Assembly (NCBI GenBank): GCA_051651645.1
Contig: JBOFSR010000091.1
Span: forward strand, 1-35,259
DNA: 35,259 nucleotides
Reading direction: 5' to 3'
Source: JBOFSR01 sp051651645
Lineage (GTDB): Bacteria; Spirochaetota; Spirochaetia; Treponematales; Treponemataceae
Positions 9,051 through 15,187 of this stretch are shown here, piece after piece. A program made the position numbers and the translations under genes. Below the pieces are notes generated by a model, which ran no database searches, was not told where the DNA came from, and was given only the letters and a program-made list of their open reading frames with translations. Numbering within the stretch: the stretch's first letter is position 1; the number at the start of each line of letters is the position of its first letter.

Positions 9051-10049
9051 TCAAGATTGTAGGCTTGCTTTTTCAAGCCTATTCATAATAGCCTCTCCAA
9101 TCCCTGTTTTTGGAAATTCAGTTGCAAAAATAATATCAACGCAATTTTCATCAAAGGCTCGAAGGGCAAGGAAAATCTTACTTGCTGCAATTTCAAGGTT
9201 TTCTCTGTCACCAAGCAATACACAGTAATCAGCACTAACAAAGGCAAAATCATCAGTTACCATAACACCAACTTTTTTTCCGTGCTTTTGCTCAGTCGCA
9301 ATCGCCTGCTGTAAAATTTCTTTATCATGGGGAACAATAACAAAGGCTGCCTTTGGTGCATAGTGGCGATACTTCATCCCTGGTGCTTTGGGAGTTTCCC
9401 CTGTCATATCTGTGGCAGTAAAACCTTGCACGTCAACAACCTCTCGTATCTGCTCTGTTGTAATCCCCCCTGGGCGTAAAATCACTACAGGGTATACGGT
9501 ACAATCAACGACGGTTGACTCAAGCCCAATAACGGAATTACCACCATCAATAATGCCTGCAATTTTCCCCTTCATGTCCTGAAGAACATGCTGCATTTGT
9601 GTGCAAGAGGGCTTTCCTGAAAGATTTGCACTGGGGGCAGCAAGGGGAATACCTGCTTGCGTAAGGAGGCTTTGTGCAATGGGATGATTGGGCATACGAA
9701 TGGCAATGGTATCCAAGCCTGCAGAGACGAGGGAGGAAACGCAGTCTTGTTTTTTGAAAATGAGTGTGAGTGCTCCTGGCCAAAACGCATCAATTAGCTT
9801 TTGGGCAGAAGGCGGAATAGTTTTAACAAGAGAAGAAAGGCTTGCAACACAGGCAATGTGTACAATAAGCGGATTATCTTGCGGGCGACCCTTTGCAATA
9901 AAAATTTTTTGCAAGGCACCTTCGTTTAAAGCATTTGCTCCAAGCCCATAAACAGTCTCAGTGGGAAACGCAACAACATCTCCCTTATTGAGACAAAGAG
10001 CCGCCTCTTGTATATCTATTATAGTTGAAGTCCAAATTTTTGTATTCAT
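9051..10049 (-). CDS. sua5: Threonylcarbamoyl-AMP synthase (Sua5/YwlC, long form)
   Basis: The enzyme makes L-threonylcarbamoyl-AMP from Thr, bicarbonate and ATP, the first step of tRNA t6A37 modification. The 332 residues are the long Sua5 type. The YrdC domain (about 8-200) contains the KxR/nucleotide region FPTETVYGLGANA, a KGRPQDNPLIVH motif and APSANLSGKPS. A C-terminal Sua5 domain (about 215-330) follows a linker with PGMKYRHYAPKA. The N-terminus MNTKIW resembles YwlC, which supports this start, yet no Shine-Dalgarno is visible: the 14 bases before ATG are AU-rich and directly follow a terminator-type hairpin. It is probably co-transcribed with uvrB downstream. Confidence 0.95.
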   Translation of the reverse strand: MNTKIWTSTIIDIQEAALCLNKGDVVAFPTETVYGLGANALNEGALQKIFIAKGRPQDNPLIVHIACVASLSSLVKTIPPSAQKLIDAFWPGALTLIFKKQDCVSSLVSAGLDTIAIRMPNHPIAQSLLTQAGIPLAAPSANLSGKPSCTQMQHVLQDMKGKIAGIIDGGNSVIGLESTVVDCTVYPVVILRPGGITTEQIREVVDVQGFTATDMTGETPKAPGMKYRHYAPKAAFVIVPHDKEILQQAIATEQKHGKKVGVMVTDDFAFVSADYCVLLGDRENLEIAASKIFLALRAFDENCVDIIFATEFPKTGIGEAIMNRLEKASLQS

Positions 10050-10060
10050 TGGTATATAAA

Positions 10061-10140
10061 TAAAAACCGGAACAAAAAGCTGCTCCGGTTGCCTGATGGC
10101 GATAACCCTTCCCTTTACCCAAAGATTTAGTAATTAAATC
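10061..10140 (-). ncRNA. Structured leader or small RNA upstream of sua5
   Basis: Read on the minus strand from the promoter at 10146-10174, the first about 80 bases fold into three hairpins. H1 is GATTTA/TAAATC at the very 5' end (10124-10140). H2 is GGTT-GCC/GGC-AACC (10087-10107). H3 is a terminator, AACCGGA/TCCGGTT plus five U (10061-10090). H2 and H3 share bases 10087-10090 and cannot both form fully, as in an attenuator or riboswitch. A purine-rich stretch GGGTAAAGGGAAGGG links H1 and H2. I do not recognise a named riboswitch class. Alternatives are a stand-alone small RNA, or simply a terminated leader. Confidence 0.5.
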
Positions 10141-10145
10141 ATCTT

Positions 10146-10174
10146 ACTGTAATTAATTACTAAAAAAGTGTCAA
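10146..10174 (-). promoter_or_regulatory. sigma70-type promoter upstream of sua5 leader
   Basis: On the minus strand the sequence is TTGACA (10169-10174), 17 bases, then TACAGT (10146-10151, 4 of 6 matches). The predicted transcript starts at about 10139, exactly at the base of hairpin H1, about 90 bases before the sua5 ATG. Confidence 0.6.
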
Positions 10175-10237
10175 CAAGAAATTACTAGATATTGTGTAAA
10201 ATTTATTTTTTGTTACAACAATATACTAGATATAAAA

Positions 10238-10714
10238 TTATTCAGCAGCTGCCAATCGCAATAAAGGGCGCTCAGGATAGCTTGAATTATCTTTTGTAAC
10301 ATAAATATGATCCCAATCAAGATAGACGGTATCATCAACCTTTAGGCCAACAATATTTTTGCTATACTTATTATTCAATGGTTTTTTATCATAATCAGTT
10401 ACGTGAATCATAAAGTTTTTTTGCTTGCCATCACCGTATTCACCAGATTTTTGATAATCTAAATACTCTTGAATCTCAAAGATAGCAAACTCACCTGACT
10501 CACCACACTTATTGGGGCAAAGCGCGGTTAGTCCACGACACAACCGATATTCAAGTCCTTTGTACGTGGCTTTTGTTCTGTGAGTTGACAACAGTTCAAC
10601 TTTTTGTGCCCCTTTTACACTTGCACCGTACTGTGCAGAAGTAGAGTCTTTTTTAGTTGAGACACAAGAAAAAAGAAAGGTTGTTGCAGATAATAAAATA
10701 ACTAGAAGCTTCAT
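10238..10714 (-). CDS. Small cysteine-containing lipoprotein, function unknown
   Basis: The 158-residue exported lipoprotein has signal MKLLVILLSATTFLFSC with lipidation expected at Cys17. The mature part has three more cysteines in RLCRGLTALCPNKCGESGEF (about 57-75), a compact CxnCxxxC-like cluster. A beta-rich tail carries paired aromatic/acidic motifs (YLDYQKSGEYGDG, VYLDWDHIYVT) and ends in a small PERPLL patch. I do not recognise a function; the cysteines could form disulfides or bind metal. GGAGG lies 6 bases before the ATG, and a good promoter is at 10751-10779. It is a single-gene unit between sua5 and the sugar permeases. Confidence 0.8.
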   Translation of the reverse strand: MKLLVILLSATTFLFSCVSTKKDSTSAQYGASVKGAQKVELLSTHRTKATYKGLEYRLCRGLTALCPNKCGESGEFAIFEIQEYLDYQKSGEYGDGKQKNFMIHVTDYDKKPLNNKYSKNIVGLKVDDTVYLDWDHIYVTKDNSSYPERPLLRLAAAE

Positions 10715-10750
10715 TGTTCCTCCATAAATTGCATTAGAAATATAAACGTA

Positions 10751-10779
10751 ATTAAAAAGAAAAAGAGGTAAAAAGTCAA
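10751..10779 (-). promoter_or_regulatory. Promoter of the small lipoprotein gene
   Basis: On the minus strand the sequence is TTGACT (10774-10779), a 17-base T-rich spacer, then TTTAAT (10751-10756). Both hexamers match the consensus at 5 of 6. It gives a leader of about 30 bases to the lipoprotein ATG at 10714. Confidence 0.55.
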
Positions 10780-10865
10780 CTCAACTGACAGTATTTTTAG
10801 AATTATTTTGAAAAAAGGATTTAGAAAGGTTTTTATTTCAAAGAAAGGTAGACAAGAAATACAAC

Positions 10866-10900
10866 AGTTACTAAAGCAAGCACTACTTACTTTAGTAACT
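10866..10900 (-). terminator. Inverted repeat after the sugar permease genes
   Basis: Perfect 11-bp arms, AGTTACTAAAG (10866-10876) and CTTTAGTAACT (10890-10900), flank a 13-base loop. It lies 11 bases beyond the stop of the permease gene at 10912. There is no U tract on either strand, so it may be an mRNA-end stabiliser or a weak terminator and not a classical intrinsic one. Confidence 0.45.
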
Positions 10901-10911
10901 CAATTGTAATA

Positions 10912-12030
10912 CTATTCTTTAAGGGCTCCGCCAGCAACACCTTCAGCAAGTTTTCGCTGATTAGAAAAATACACAAAAACAACAGGAAGGGTTGCAATAA
11001 TTAAGGCGGCAACTTGCCATCCCAATTGCTGACCTGTTTTACTTGAGAACGAGTAAATACCAACAGGCAATGACTTAGTTGCCTCAGAACTTGCAAATAC
11101 TAATACAAGTAAAAACTCATTCCAAATACCAAGCCCCGTCATAATACTAATAGTTACAATAACAGGAATAGTCATTGGCACAATAATGCTTATAAAGGTT
11201 CTAAAAGGATTTGCACCATCAATATAGGCAGATTCAACAAGACTTGATGGAAGTCCGCGTATAAATTGTGAAGAGAGCAACACAGACATCGGTAAACCAA
11301 ATGCAACATAAACAAGAATAATACCAAGATGCGTATCTGTTAATTTAAGATTTGAAAGCATGAGAAACAGAGGAATAATCACTTGATTAACATCAATTAG
11401 ATAACCGAGGCCAATAACAGCCATAATTACCGTTGCAACTTTTTTGTACTTAAACTTACTAACCGCATAGCCAATCATTAAGCCAAGAAGAATAACAAAA
11501 AAAGTTGCAGCAAAGGTATAAATAATACTATTAATAAACTTTAACCCCAAAGCACCACGAGTCCAAGCTGAACTATAGTTCCACCAAAGCATATCCCACA
11601 TAATGCGAGTTTGCTCTGATTTAGGTAAATCCTTTAGGAGGATTTTATCACCAATAACTAAGCTTTGAATATTTTGTGGCATATTCTCTTTTACTAAAAA
11701 ATAAACCATGACACGACGACCAGGAGCACCAAACTTTGTAGGCTCAATAACAATGCGCTCACGAGTGTCTTTTTTTATATCATAATCAGGCATAATGTTT
11801 AAGTCTGTTGCAGCATTAATAACCTCAAACTCAGCATCCTTATTAAAAATCAACTGAGAAGGCATGGTAAACATGCTGATATTTAACTCTTCATTTGTCT
11901 TAAAAGAAGAATAAGTCATCCAAACAAGTGGAGCGATGGTAATTACGGTGAAAGAAACAAAAATAATATAGGATAAAACTTTTGACACACCTTGAAATAT
12001 ATGTTTTTTTTCAACAATATCATTATTCAT
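10912..12030 (-). CDS. Carbohydrate ABC transporter permease, MalG-like, with large insertion
   Basis: Inner-membrane channel subunit of a CUT1-type sugar importer. TM1 lies at about 18-40. TM2-6 are at about 165-190, 200-220, 228-255, 285-312 and 340-358. The cytoplasmic EAA loop that contacts the ATPase reads ESAYIDGANPFRTF. The 372 residues are about 90 longer than typical MalG (about 280-296). The extra length is a hydrophilic block between TM1 and TM2 (about 60-155), with TRERIVIEPTKFGAPGRR and SLVIGDKILLKDLP, before the usual WWNYSSAW segment resumes. It follows the MalF-like gene by 3 bases, and its GAGGAG ribosome site lies inside the last codons of that gene. The substrate cannot be read from sequence. 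Confidence 0.93.
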   Translation of the reverse strand: MNNDIVEKKHIFQGVSKVLSYIIFVSFTVITIAPLVWMTYSSFKTNEELNISMFTMPSQLIFNKDAEFEVINAATDLNIMPDYDIKKDTRERIVIEPTKFGAPGRRVMVYFLVKENMPQNIQSLVIGDKILLKDLPKSEQTRIMWDMLWWNYSSAWTRGALGLKFINSIIYTFAATFFVILLGLMIGYAVSKFKYKKVATVIMAVIGLGYLIDVNQVIIPLFLMLSNLKLTDTHLGIILVYVAFGLPMSVLLSSQFIRGLPSSLVESAYIDGANPFRTFISIIVPMTIPVIVTISIMTGLGIWNEFLLVLVFASSEATKSLPVGIYSFSSKTGQQLGWQVAALIIATLPVVFVYFSNQRKLAEGVAGGALKE

Positions 12031-12033
12031 AGA

Positions 12034-12948
12034 TTAATACTCCTCTTCTGTTCCTAGTTTTTTACCAATAACTTTGCTAACTAAAATCATACAAATACTA
12101 ATGACAACAATGGCATTTGAAATTGCAGATCCATAGGCAAATCGCATGGGGTTTGTAAAGTCTTGAAATGCAGTTCGATACATAAATAATGGTAGAACCT
12201 CAGCATTAAGGCGAGTAATACCTTCTGAGGTAATTGAGAAAATCAATCCAAATCCTTTTAATGATCCTGCAATAGCCAAAATAGAAGAAACTAGAATAGT
12301 ACCTGCAAGCAAAGGAATAATAATCTGTACAAAGATTTGAAACTCATTTGCCCCATCAATTTTTGCCGCTTCAATCATGCTATCATTAATTTTTTGCAAG
12401 TTTGCCAAAAAGATAACCATATAAAAGCCTGTATACATCCAAATAAGAGCAAAGCCAATAGGAAACATAACCGTCTCTTTTTGAAGCATCATAGTAAATT
12501 GACGTTGTGGATCACCTGAGGTAAGTTGCAAAAGCCGTGAAACAGGCCCATCTGCACTAAAAAGCATTCTCCACATAATACCAATAACGATTGTTGATAA
12601 AAACTGTGGCAAAAACACCATTGATTGGAAGAAAAAACCTCCCTTAACTTGGCGACGATACAAAATAAATGCCAAGATAAACCCTAACGGAATTTGCCCT
12701 AACACAGAAACTGCCACAACAATCATATTATTTTTGAAAGCATAATAAAAAGAAGGATCTTTTAACATTGTTGAATAGTTAGCAAGTCCGACAAGGTTCC
12801 ATTGGCCACCTCTGTTTGGGTTGTAGTCTGAGAAACTCAACGCAACAGAATAAATGATAGGATATGCAACAATAAACAGGTATAAAAGAAAACCTGGTAG
12901 TGCAAAACCTAAGAAAATTAAAAAATCAGAAGAGCCTCGCTTTTTCAT
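12034..12948 (-). CDS. Carbohydrate ABC transporter permease, MalF/UgpA-like
   Basis: First permease of the CUT1 sugar importer pair, 304 residues with six predicted TM helices (TM1 about 10-35, then about 75-97, 105-128, 155-180, 205-230, 270-295). The EAA loop EAAKIDGANEFQIFVQIIIP is intact. The open frame extends 45 codons upstream to 13083. I reject that extension because the promoter at 13024-13052 would lie inside it, GGGAG lies 6 bases before the ATG at 12948, and the product then starts normally (MKKRGSSDF before TM1). No binding protein or MsmX-type ATPase is next to the pair, so those must be encoded elsewhere or shared. Confidence 0.93.
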   Translation of the reverse strand: MKKRGSSDFLIFLGFALPGFLLYLFIVAYPIIYSVALSFSDYNPNRGGQWNLVGLANYSTMLKDPSFYYAFKNNMIVVAVSVLGQIPLGFILAFILYRRQVKGGFFFQSMVFLPQFLSTIVIGIMWRMLFSADGPVSRLLQLTSGDPQRQFTMMLQKETVMFPIGFALIWMYTGFYMVIFLANLQKINDSMIEAAKIDGANEFQIFVQIIIPLLAGTILVSSILAIAGSLKGFGLIFSITSEGITRLNAEVLPLFMYRTAFQDFTNPMRFAYGSAISNAIVVISICMILVSKVIGKKLGTEEEY

Positions 12949-13023
12949 TTTTTTCTCCCTATTGTTCAATATTTTTCTCACAAATTCTATTACAAAATAA
13001 AATCTGTTTAAAATAGCTTTAAT

Positions 13024-13052
13024 AGTATAGCATACACAGTTTAAAAAAGCAA
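13024..13052 (-). promoter_or_regulatory. Promoter of the sugar permease operon
   Basis: On the minus strand the sequence is TTGCTT (13047-13052), 17 bases, then TATACT (13024-13029), with TG one base before the -10 (extended -10). It gives a leader of about 70 bases. No operator is obvious. Confidence 0.65.
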
Positions 13053-13132
13053 GAAAAACTTTTTTTAATTTTAATCTATCCACAAGATAGAGCTATCCAC
13101 GAGGCAACAAAATGCCCCCCACAAAAAAAATC

Positions 13133-13161
13133 TTGACAGCTGGGCAATATGGGCTTACCAT
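13133..13161 (+). promoter_or_regulatory. Promoter of the HU-like/DUF4469 gene
   Basis: TTGACA (13133-13138), a 17-base spacer, then TACCAT (13156-13161, 4 of 6). The transcript would carry an untranslated leader of about 185 bases up to 13353. I see no named riboswitch in that leader, only short dyads such as TTGCT/AGCAA around 13196-13222. Confidence 0.5.
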
Positions 13162-13353
13162 ATAGACAAAACTATTCTATTAAAAAAGGAATTATTGCTG
13201 TGTAGTATCGTAGTATAGCAATGCTTATATAACCGTACGTACTACTACAACCCTTCTTTACCTGAATACCCCACCTTTGAGCGCTCGCCGTCATTGTATC
13301 GAAGGGATCTATACACCTAACAATTGCTTTTTTATAAACGCAGGAGGACGTGT

Positions 13354-14070
13354 ATGATTAAATACGCATTACGAGAAAATCATTTGGTAAATGCCCCAAA
13401 TGACCAAAAAAGCTATGTTGCCCAAGTGGTTGATCAAATCATCTATGATAATGATCAGATAGCACAACTAATGGTAGAGCGAGGCTCAACAGTAACCAAG
13501 GCGGATATTCTTGCTGTCTTACAACTGTATGAAGAAACAATCTTTTCCCTGATTCCCAAGGGCGTTAGCATTGACACCAATATTTTTAACTCAAGCTATA
13601 GCATATCGGGCAAGTTTGAGAGCATTGACGACGTTTTTGACGCCCACCGCCACCAAAAGCATTACAACCTACACCCCAAAAAAACACTGGTCGAGCTTTT
13701 GAGTAAACTTGAGACCCACAAGGTAAAAAAGACAGGCACCGAGCCGCACATTGAGCAAGTGATCGACAGCAAAACCCAAAAAACAGACTCCCTTATTACA
13801 CGAGGCGACACCATCCGCATAAAAGGAAGCAAGCTTAAGTTTGACGCAAGCGACCCCCAACAAGGCGTTTTTTTGCTCGTGCAAGACGGCATTCTTACGC
13901 GCATAAACCGCATTGACGAAAACACCCAATCCAATATCTTAGCCCACATCCCAGAAGACTTTGCCCAAGGAGAATACCTGTTACAAATTCGCACTATGTT
14001 AAATACAAGTGGCAAAGCAAGCAAAACAGCAAAGATGGGACAGTTCCACCTTCCCTTAACCGTCATCTAA
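13354..14070 (+). CDS. HU/IHF-like DNA-binding protein with C-terminal DUF4469 domain
   Basis: The 238-residue protein has two parts. Residues 1-125 match the HU-like DNA-binding domain seen in Bacteroidetes and spirochaetes (ADILAVLQLYEETIFSLIPKG, then INTNIF/SYSISGKF-like strands). Residues about 140-238 fit the DUF4469 Ig-like domain (GDTIRIKGSKLKF, GVFLLV, then a GEYLLQIRT strand). Such proteins are thought to bind and bend DNA like IHF, but no specific role is established. The ATG at 13354 has AGGAGG 6 bases upstream; an upstream TTG at 13324 is in frame but has no such site. Codons here often end in C, unlike the neighbours. A strong terminator follows, and directly after it begins the 23-bp repeat array. 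Confidence 0.8.
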   Translation: MIKYALRENHLVNAPNDQKSYVAQVVDQIIYDNDQIAQLMVERGSTVTKADILAVLQLYEETIFSLIPKGVSIDTNIFNSSYSISGKFESIDDVFDAHRHQKHYNLHPKKTLVELLSKLETHKVKKTGTEPHIEQVIDSKTQKTDSLITRGDTIRIKGSKLKFDASDPQQGVFLLVQDGILTRINRIDENTQSNILAHIPEDFAQGEYLLQIRTMLNTSGKASKTAKMGQFHLPLTVI

Positions 14071-14125
14071 GCCTACCACACCAAAACAGAGCCGAATGTA
14101 TCATCTGTGCTCATAACAGGACACA

Positions 14126-14155
14126 GGCTATCCCATTACAGGGGTAGCCTTTTTT
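14126..14155 (+). terminator. Rho-independent terminator after the DUF4469 gene
   Basis: GGCTATCCC (14126-14134) pairs with GGGGTAGCC (14141-14149), 9 bp with one G-U pair and a 6-base loop, followed by six T. It lies 55 bases after the stop at 14070. Confidence 0.88.
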
Positions 14156-14167
14156 ATTTATAGGGAA

Positions 14168-14465
14168 GAACCTCCTTATGAATTAAAGAGGTATGTCTAT
14201 ACTAGTAAAGAAAGCACGTCTATACTAGTAAAGGAAGCACGTCTATACTAGTAAAGGAAGCATGTCTATACTAGTAAAGGAAGCACGTCTATACTAGTAA
14301 AGGAAGCACGTCTATACTAGTAAAGGAAGCACGTCCAAGATAGTAATGGGAGGACATCCAAGATAGTAATGGTGAGACCCTTCACCTAGTAATGGTGAGA
14401 CCCTTCACCTAGTAATGGTGCACCTCCTTATGAATTAGAGAGGTAACCCTTCACCCAGTAATGGA
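14168..14465. repeat. Array A: thirteen 23-bp tandem repeats
   Basis: Thirteen consecutive units of 23 bp (one is 22) fill 14168-14465. Three sub-types occur. The outer units read ACCTCCTTATGAATTA then AAGAG or GAGAG. Five nearly identical inner units read GTCTATACTAGTAAAGGAAG. The right-hand units read CATCCAAGATAGTAATGG and CCTTCACCTAGTAATGG. A central TAGTAA/GAATTA step is shared. The outer units carry inverted arms ACCTC/GAGGT. Units abut with no spacers, so this is not CRISPR. The array ends 14 bases before the -35 of the P-loop gene promoter. Confidence 0.9.
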
Positions 14466-14479
14466 AGTATTAAAAGAGA

Positions 14480-14508
14480 TTGACAGCGTATATCTAAAAA
14501 TATATACT
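14480..14508 (+). promoter_or_regulatory. Promoter of the P-loop NTPase gene
   Basis: TTGACA (14480-14485), a 17-base spacer, then TATACT (14503-14508), close to ideal. The spacer contains GTATATCT (14488-14495), which recurs as an inverted copy downstream. Confidence 0.7.
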
Positions 14509-14517
14509 ATCAGCATA

Positions 14518-14537
14518 TATATCTAACAACAGATATA
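14518..14537. promoter_or_regulatory. Candidate operator: TATATCT/AGATATA dyad
   Basis: TATATCT (14518-14524) and AGATATA (14531-14537) form a 7-bp inverted repeat around AACAAC, right at the expected transcription start. The same half-site GTATATCT lies inside the promoter spacer at 14488-14495, and AGATATAC at 14531-14538 is its exact complement. Three half-sites over a promoter suggest a repressor or autoregulatory site; this is inference. Confidence 0.4.
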
Positions 14538-14633
14538 CTCACAGTATTCCGTATGGAAAGCTGCTATAAAAACCATAAGAATGAGTACAAGAGAGTTTTA
14601 CCTGTCTTGTATGTTCTGCAAAAGGGGTCAAAG

Positions 14634-15074
14634 ATGAAATATTTATTATTTATGGGTGGAGAAAGTACGGGGAAAACCAAAGCTATTACACGATTTAGAG
14701 ACAAATTGATAGAAAAGGGGTTTAAGTGTACACGAGAAGAATTCTACCCCAATAAAGAGGACTTTATGGCAACGTTAGAAAAGGGTGAATTAAAAATAGT
14801 AATTGGATCAGCATCAGATACTTTATCTATTATTAAACAGTTCAAAGCATTCTGTAAGGATGAAAAAGATTATTCCATTGTAATTACCTCTGCTCGTATC
14901 GAAGATGACTTATATAAGGATACAATAAGGGAGTTTGCAATAACAGATGAAGATACTTATTTTGAAATACCACTGGCAACACTGATATCTGATACCAATA
15001 ACAACCTTATTGGAGAAGAGCGCTATAAAGAAAAAGTAGATAAACTAGCAAGCTACTTATTTAAACAGCTTTGA
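14634..15074 (+). CDS. Small P-loop NTPase, function unknown
   Basis: The 146-residue predicted cytoplasmic protein has Walker A GGESTGKTK (about 8-16) immediately after strand MKYLLFM. A plausible Walker B/sensor strand is KDYSIVITSARIEDD (about 83-97). A final helix LASYLFKQL ends the protein. No known catalytic domain is recognised beyond the P-loop. It is too short for a ParA (and lacks the KGG deviant Walker) and lacks AAA+ hallmarks. I chose 14634 because AAAGGGG lies 7 bases upstream and the P-loop strand starts there. An in-frame ATG at 14553 lacks a ribosome site and would add 27 atypical residues. It is flanked by repeat array A upstream and repeat B downstream. Confidence 0.75.
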   Translation: MKYLLFMGGESTGKTKAITRFRDKLIEKGFKCTREEFYPNKEDFMATLEKGELKIVIGSASDTLSIIKQFKAFCKDEKDYSIVITSARIEDDLYKDTIREFAITDEDTYFEIPLATLISDTNNNLIGEERYKEKVDKLASYLFKQL

Positions 15075-15078
15075 AGCA

Positions 15079-15144
15079 AAACCTCCCCTAGTATAGACAT
15101 ACCTCCTTGCGAATTAGAGAGGTACCTCCCAGACAAGAAAGGTA
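15079..15144. repeat. Repeat B: partly inverted copies of the 23-bp unit
   Basis: CTAGTATAGACAT (15088-15100) is the reverse complement of the left boundary of array A, which reads ATGTCTATACTAG. It is followed by a direct-orientation outer unit, ACCTCCTTGCGAATTAG plus AGAGG (15101-15122), and by a partial third unit GTACCTCCC. So sequence related to the left edge of array A occurs in opposite orientation on the far side of the P-loop gene. Confidence 0.7.
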
Positions 15145-15163
15145 CGCACATGTGCGTACCTTT
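15138..15163. terminator. Perfect 26-bp palindrome, likely bidirectional terminator
   Basis: Arms AAAGGTACGCACA (15138-15150) and its exact complement (15151-15163) form a perfect palindrome between the convergent P-loop gene (stop 15074) and ankyrin gene (stop 15188). Its position argues for a shared terminator, but U tracts are only three bases long. Confidence 0.6.
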
Positions 15164-15187
15164 ACTGCGTACTTGTATTATTATTTG

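Noticed and set aside
12949..13083. Upstream 45-codon extension of the MalF-like permease
   Set aside because: It overlaps the likely promoter, has no ribosome site, and a GGGAG-preceded ATG at 12948 gives the normal family start.
13076..13101. Two DnaA-box-like sites (CTATCCACA and CTATCCACG) that could mark an origin
   Set aside because: Each has at least one mismatch to TTATCCACA, there are only two, and no dnaA/dnaN or AT-rich unwinding region accompanies them.
14168..14465. CRISPR array
   Set aside because: The 23-bp units abut directly with no unique spacers, and no cas genes are present.
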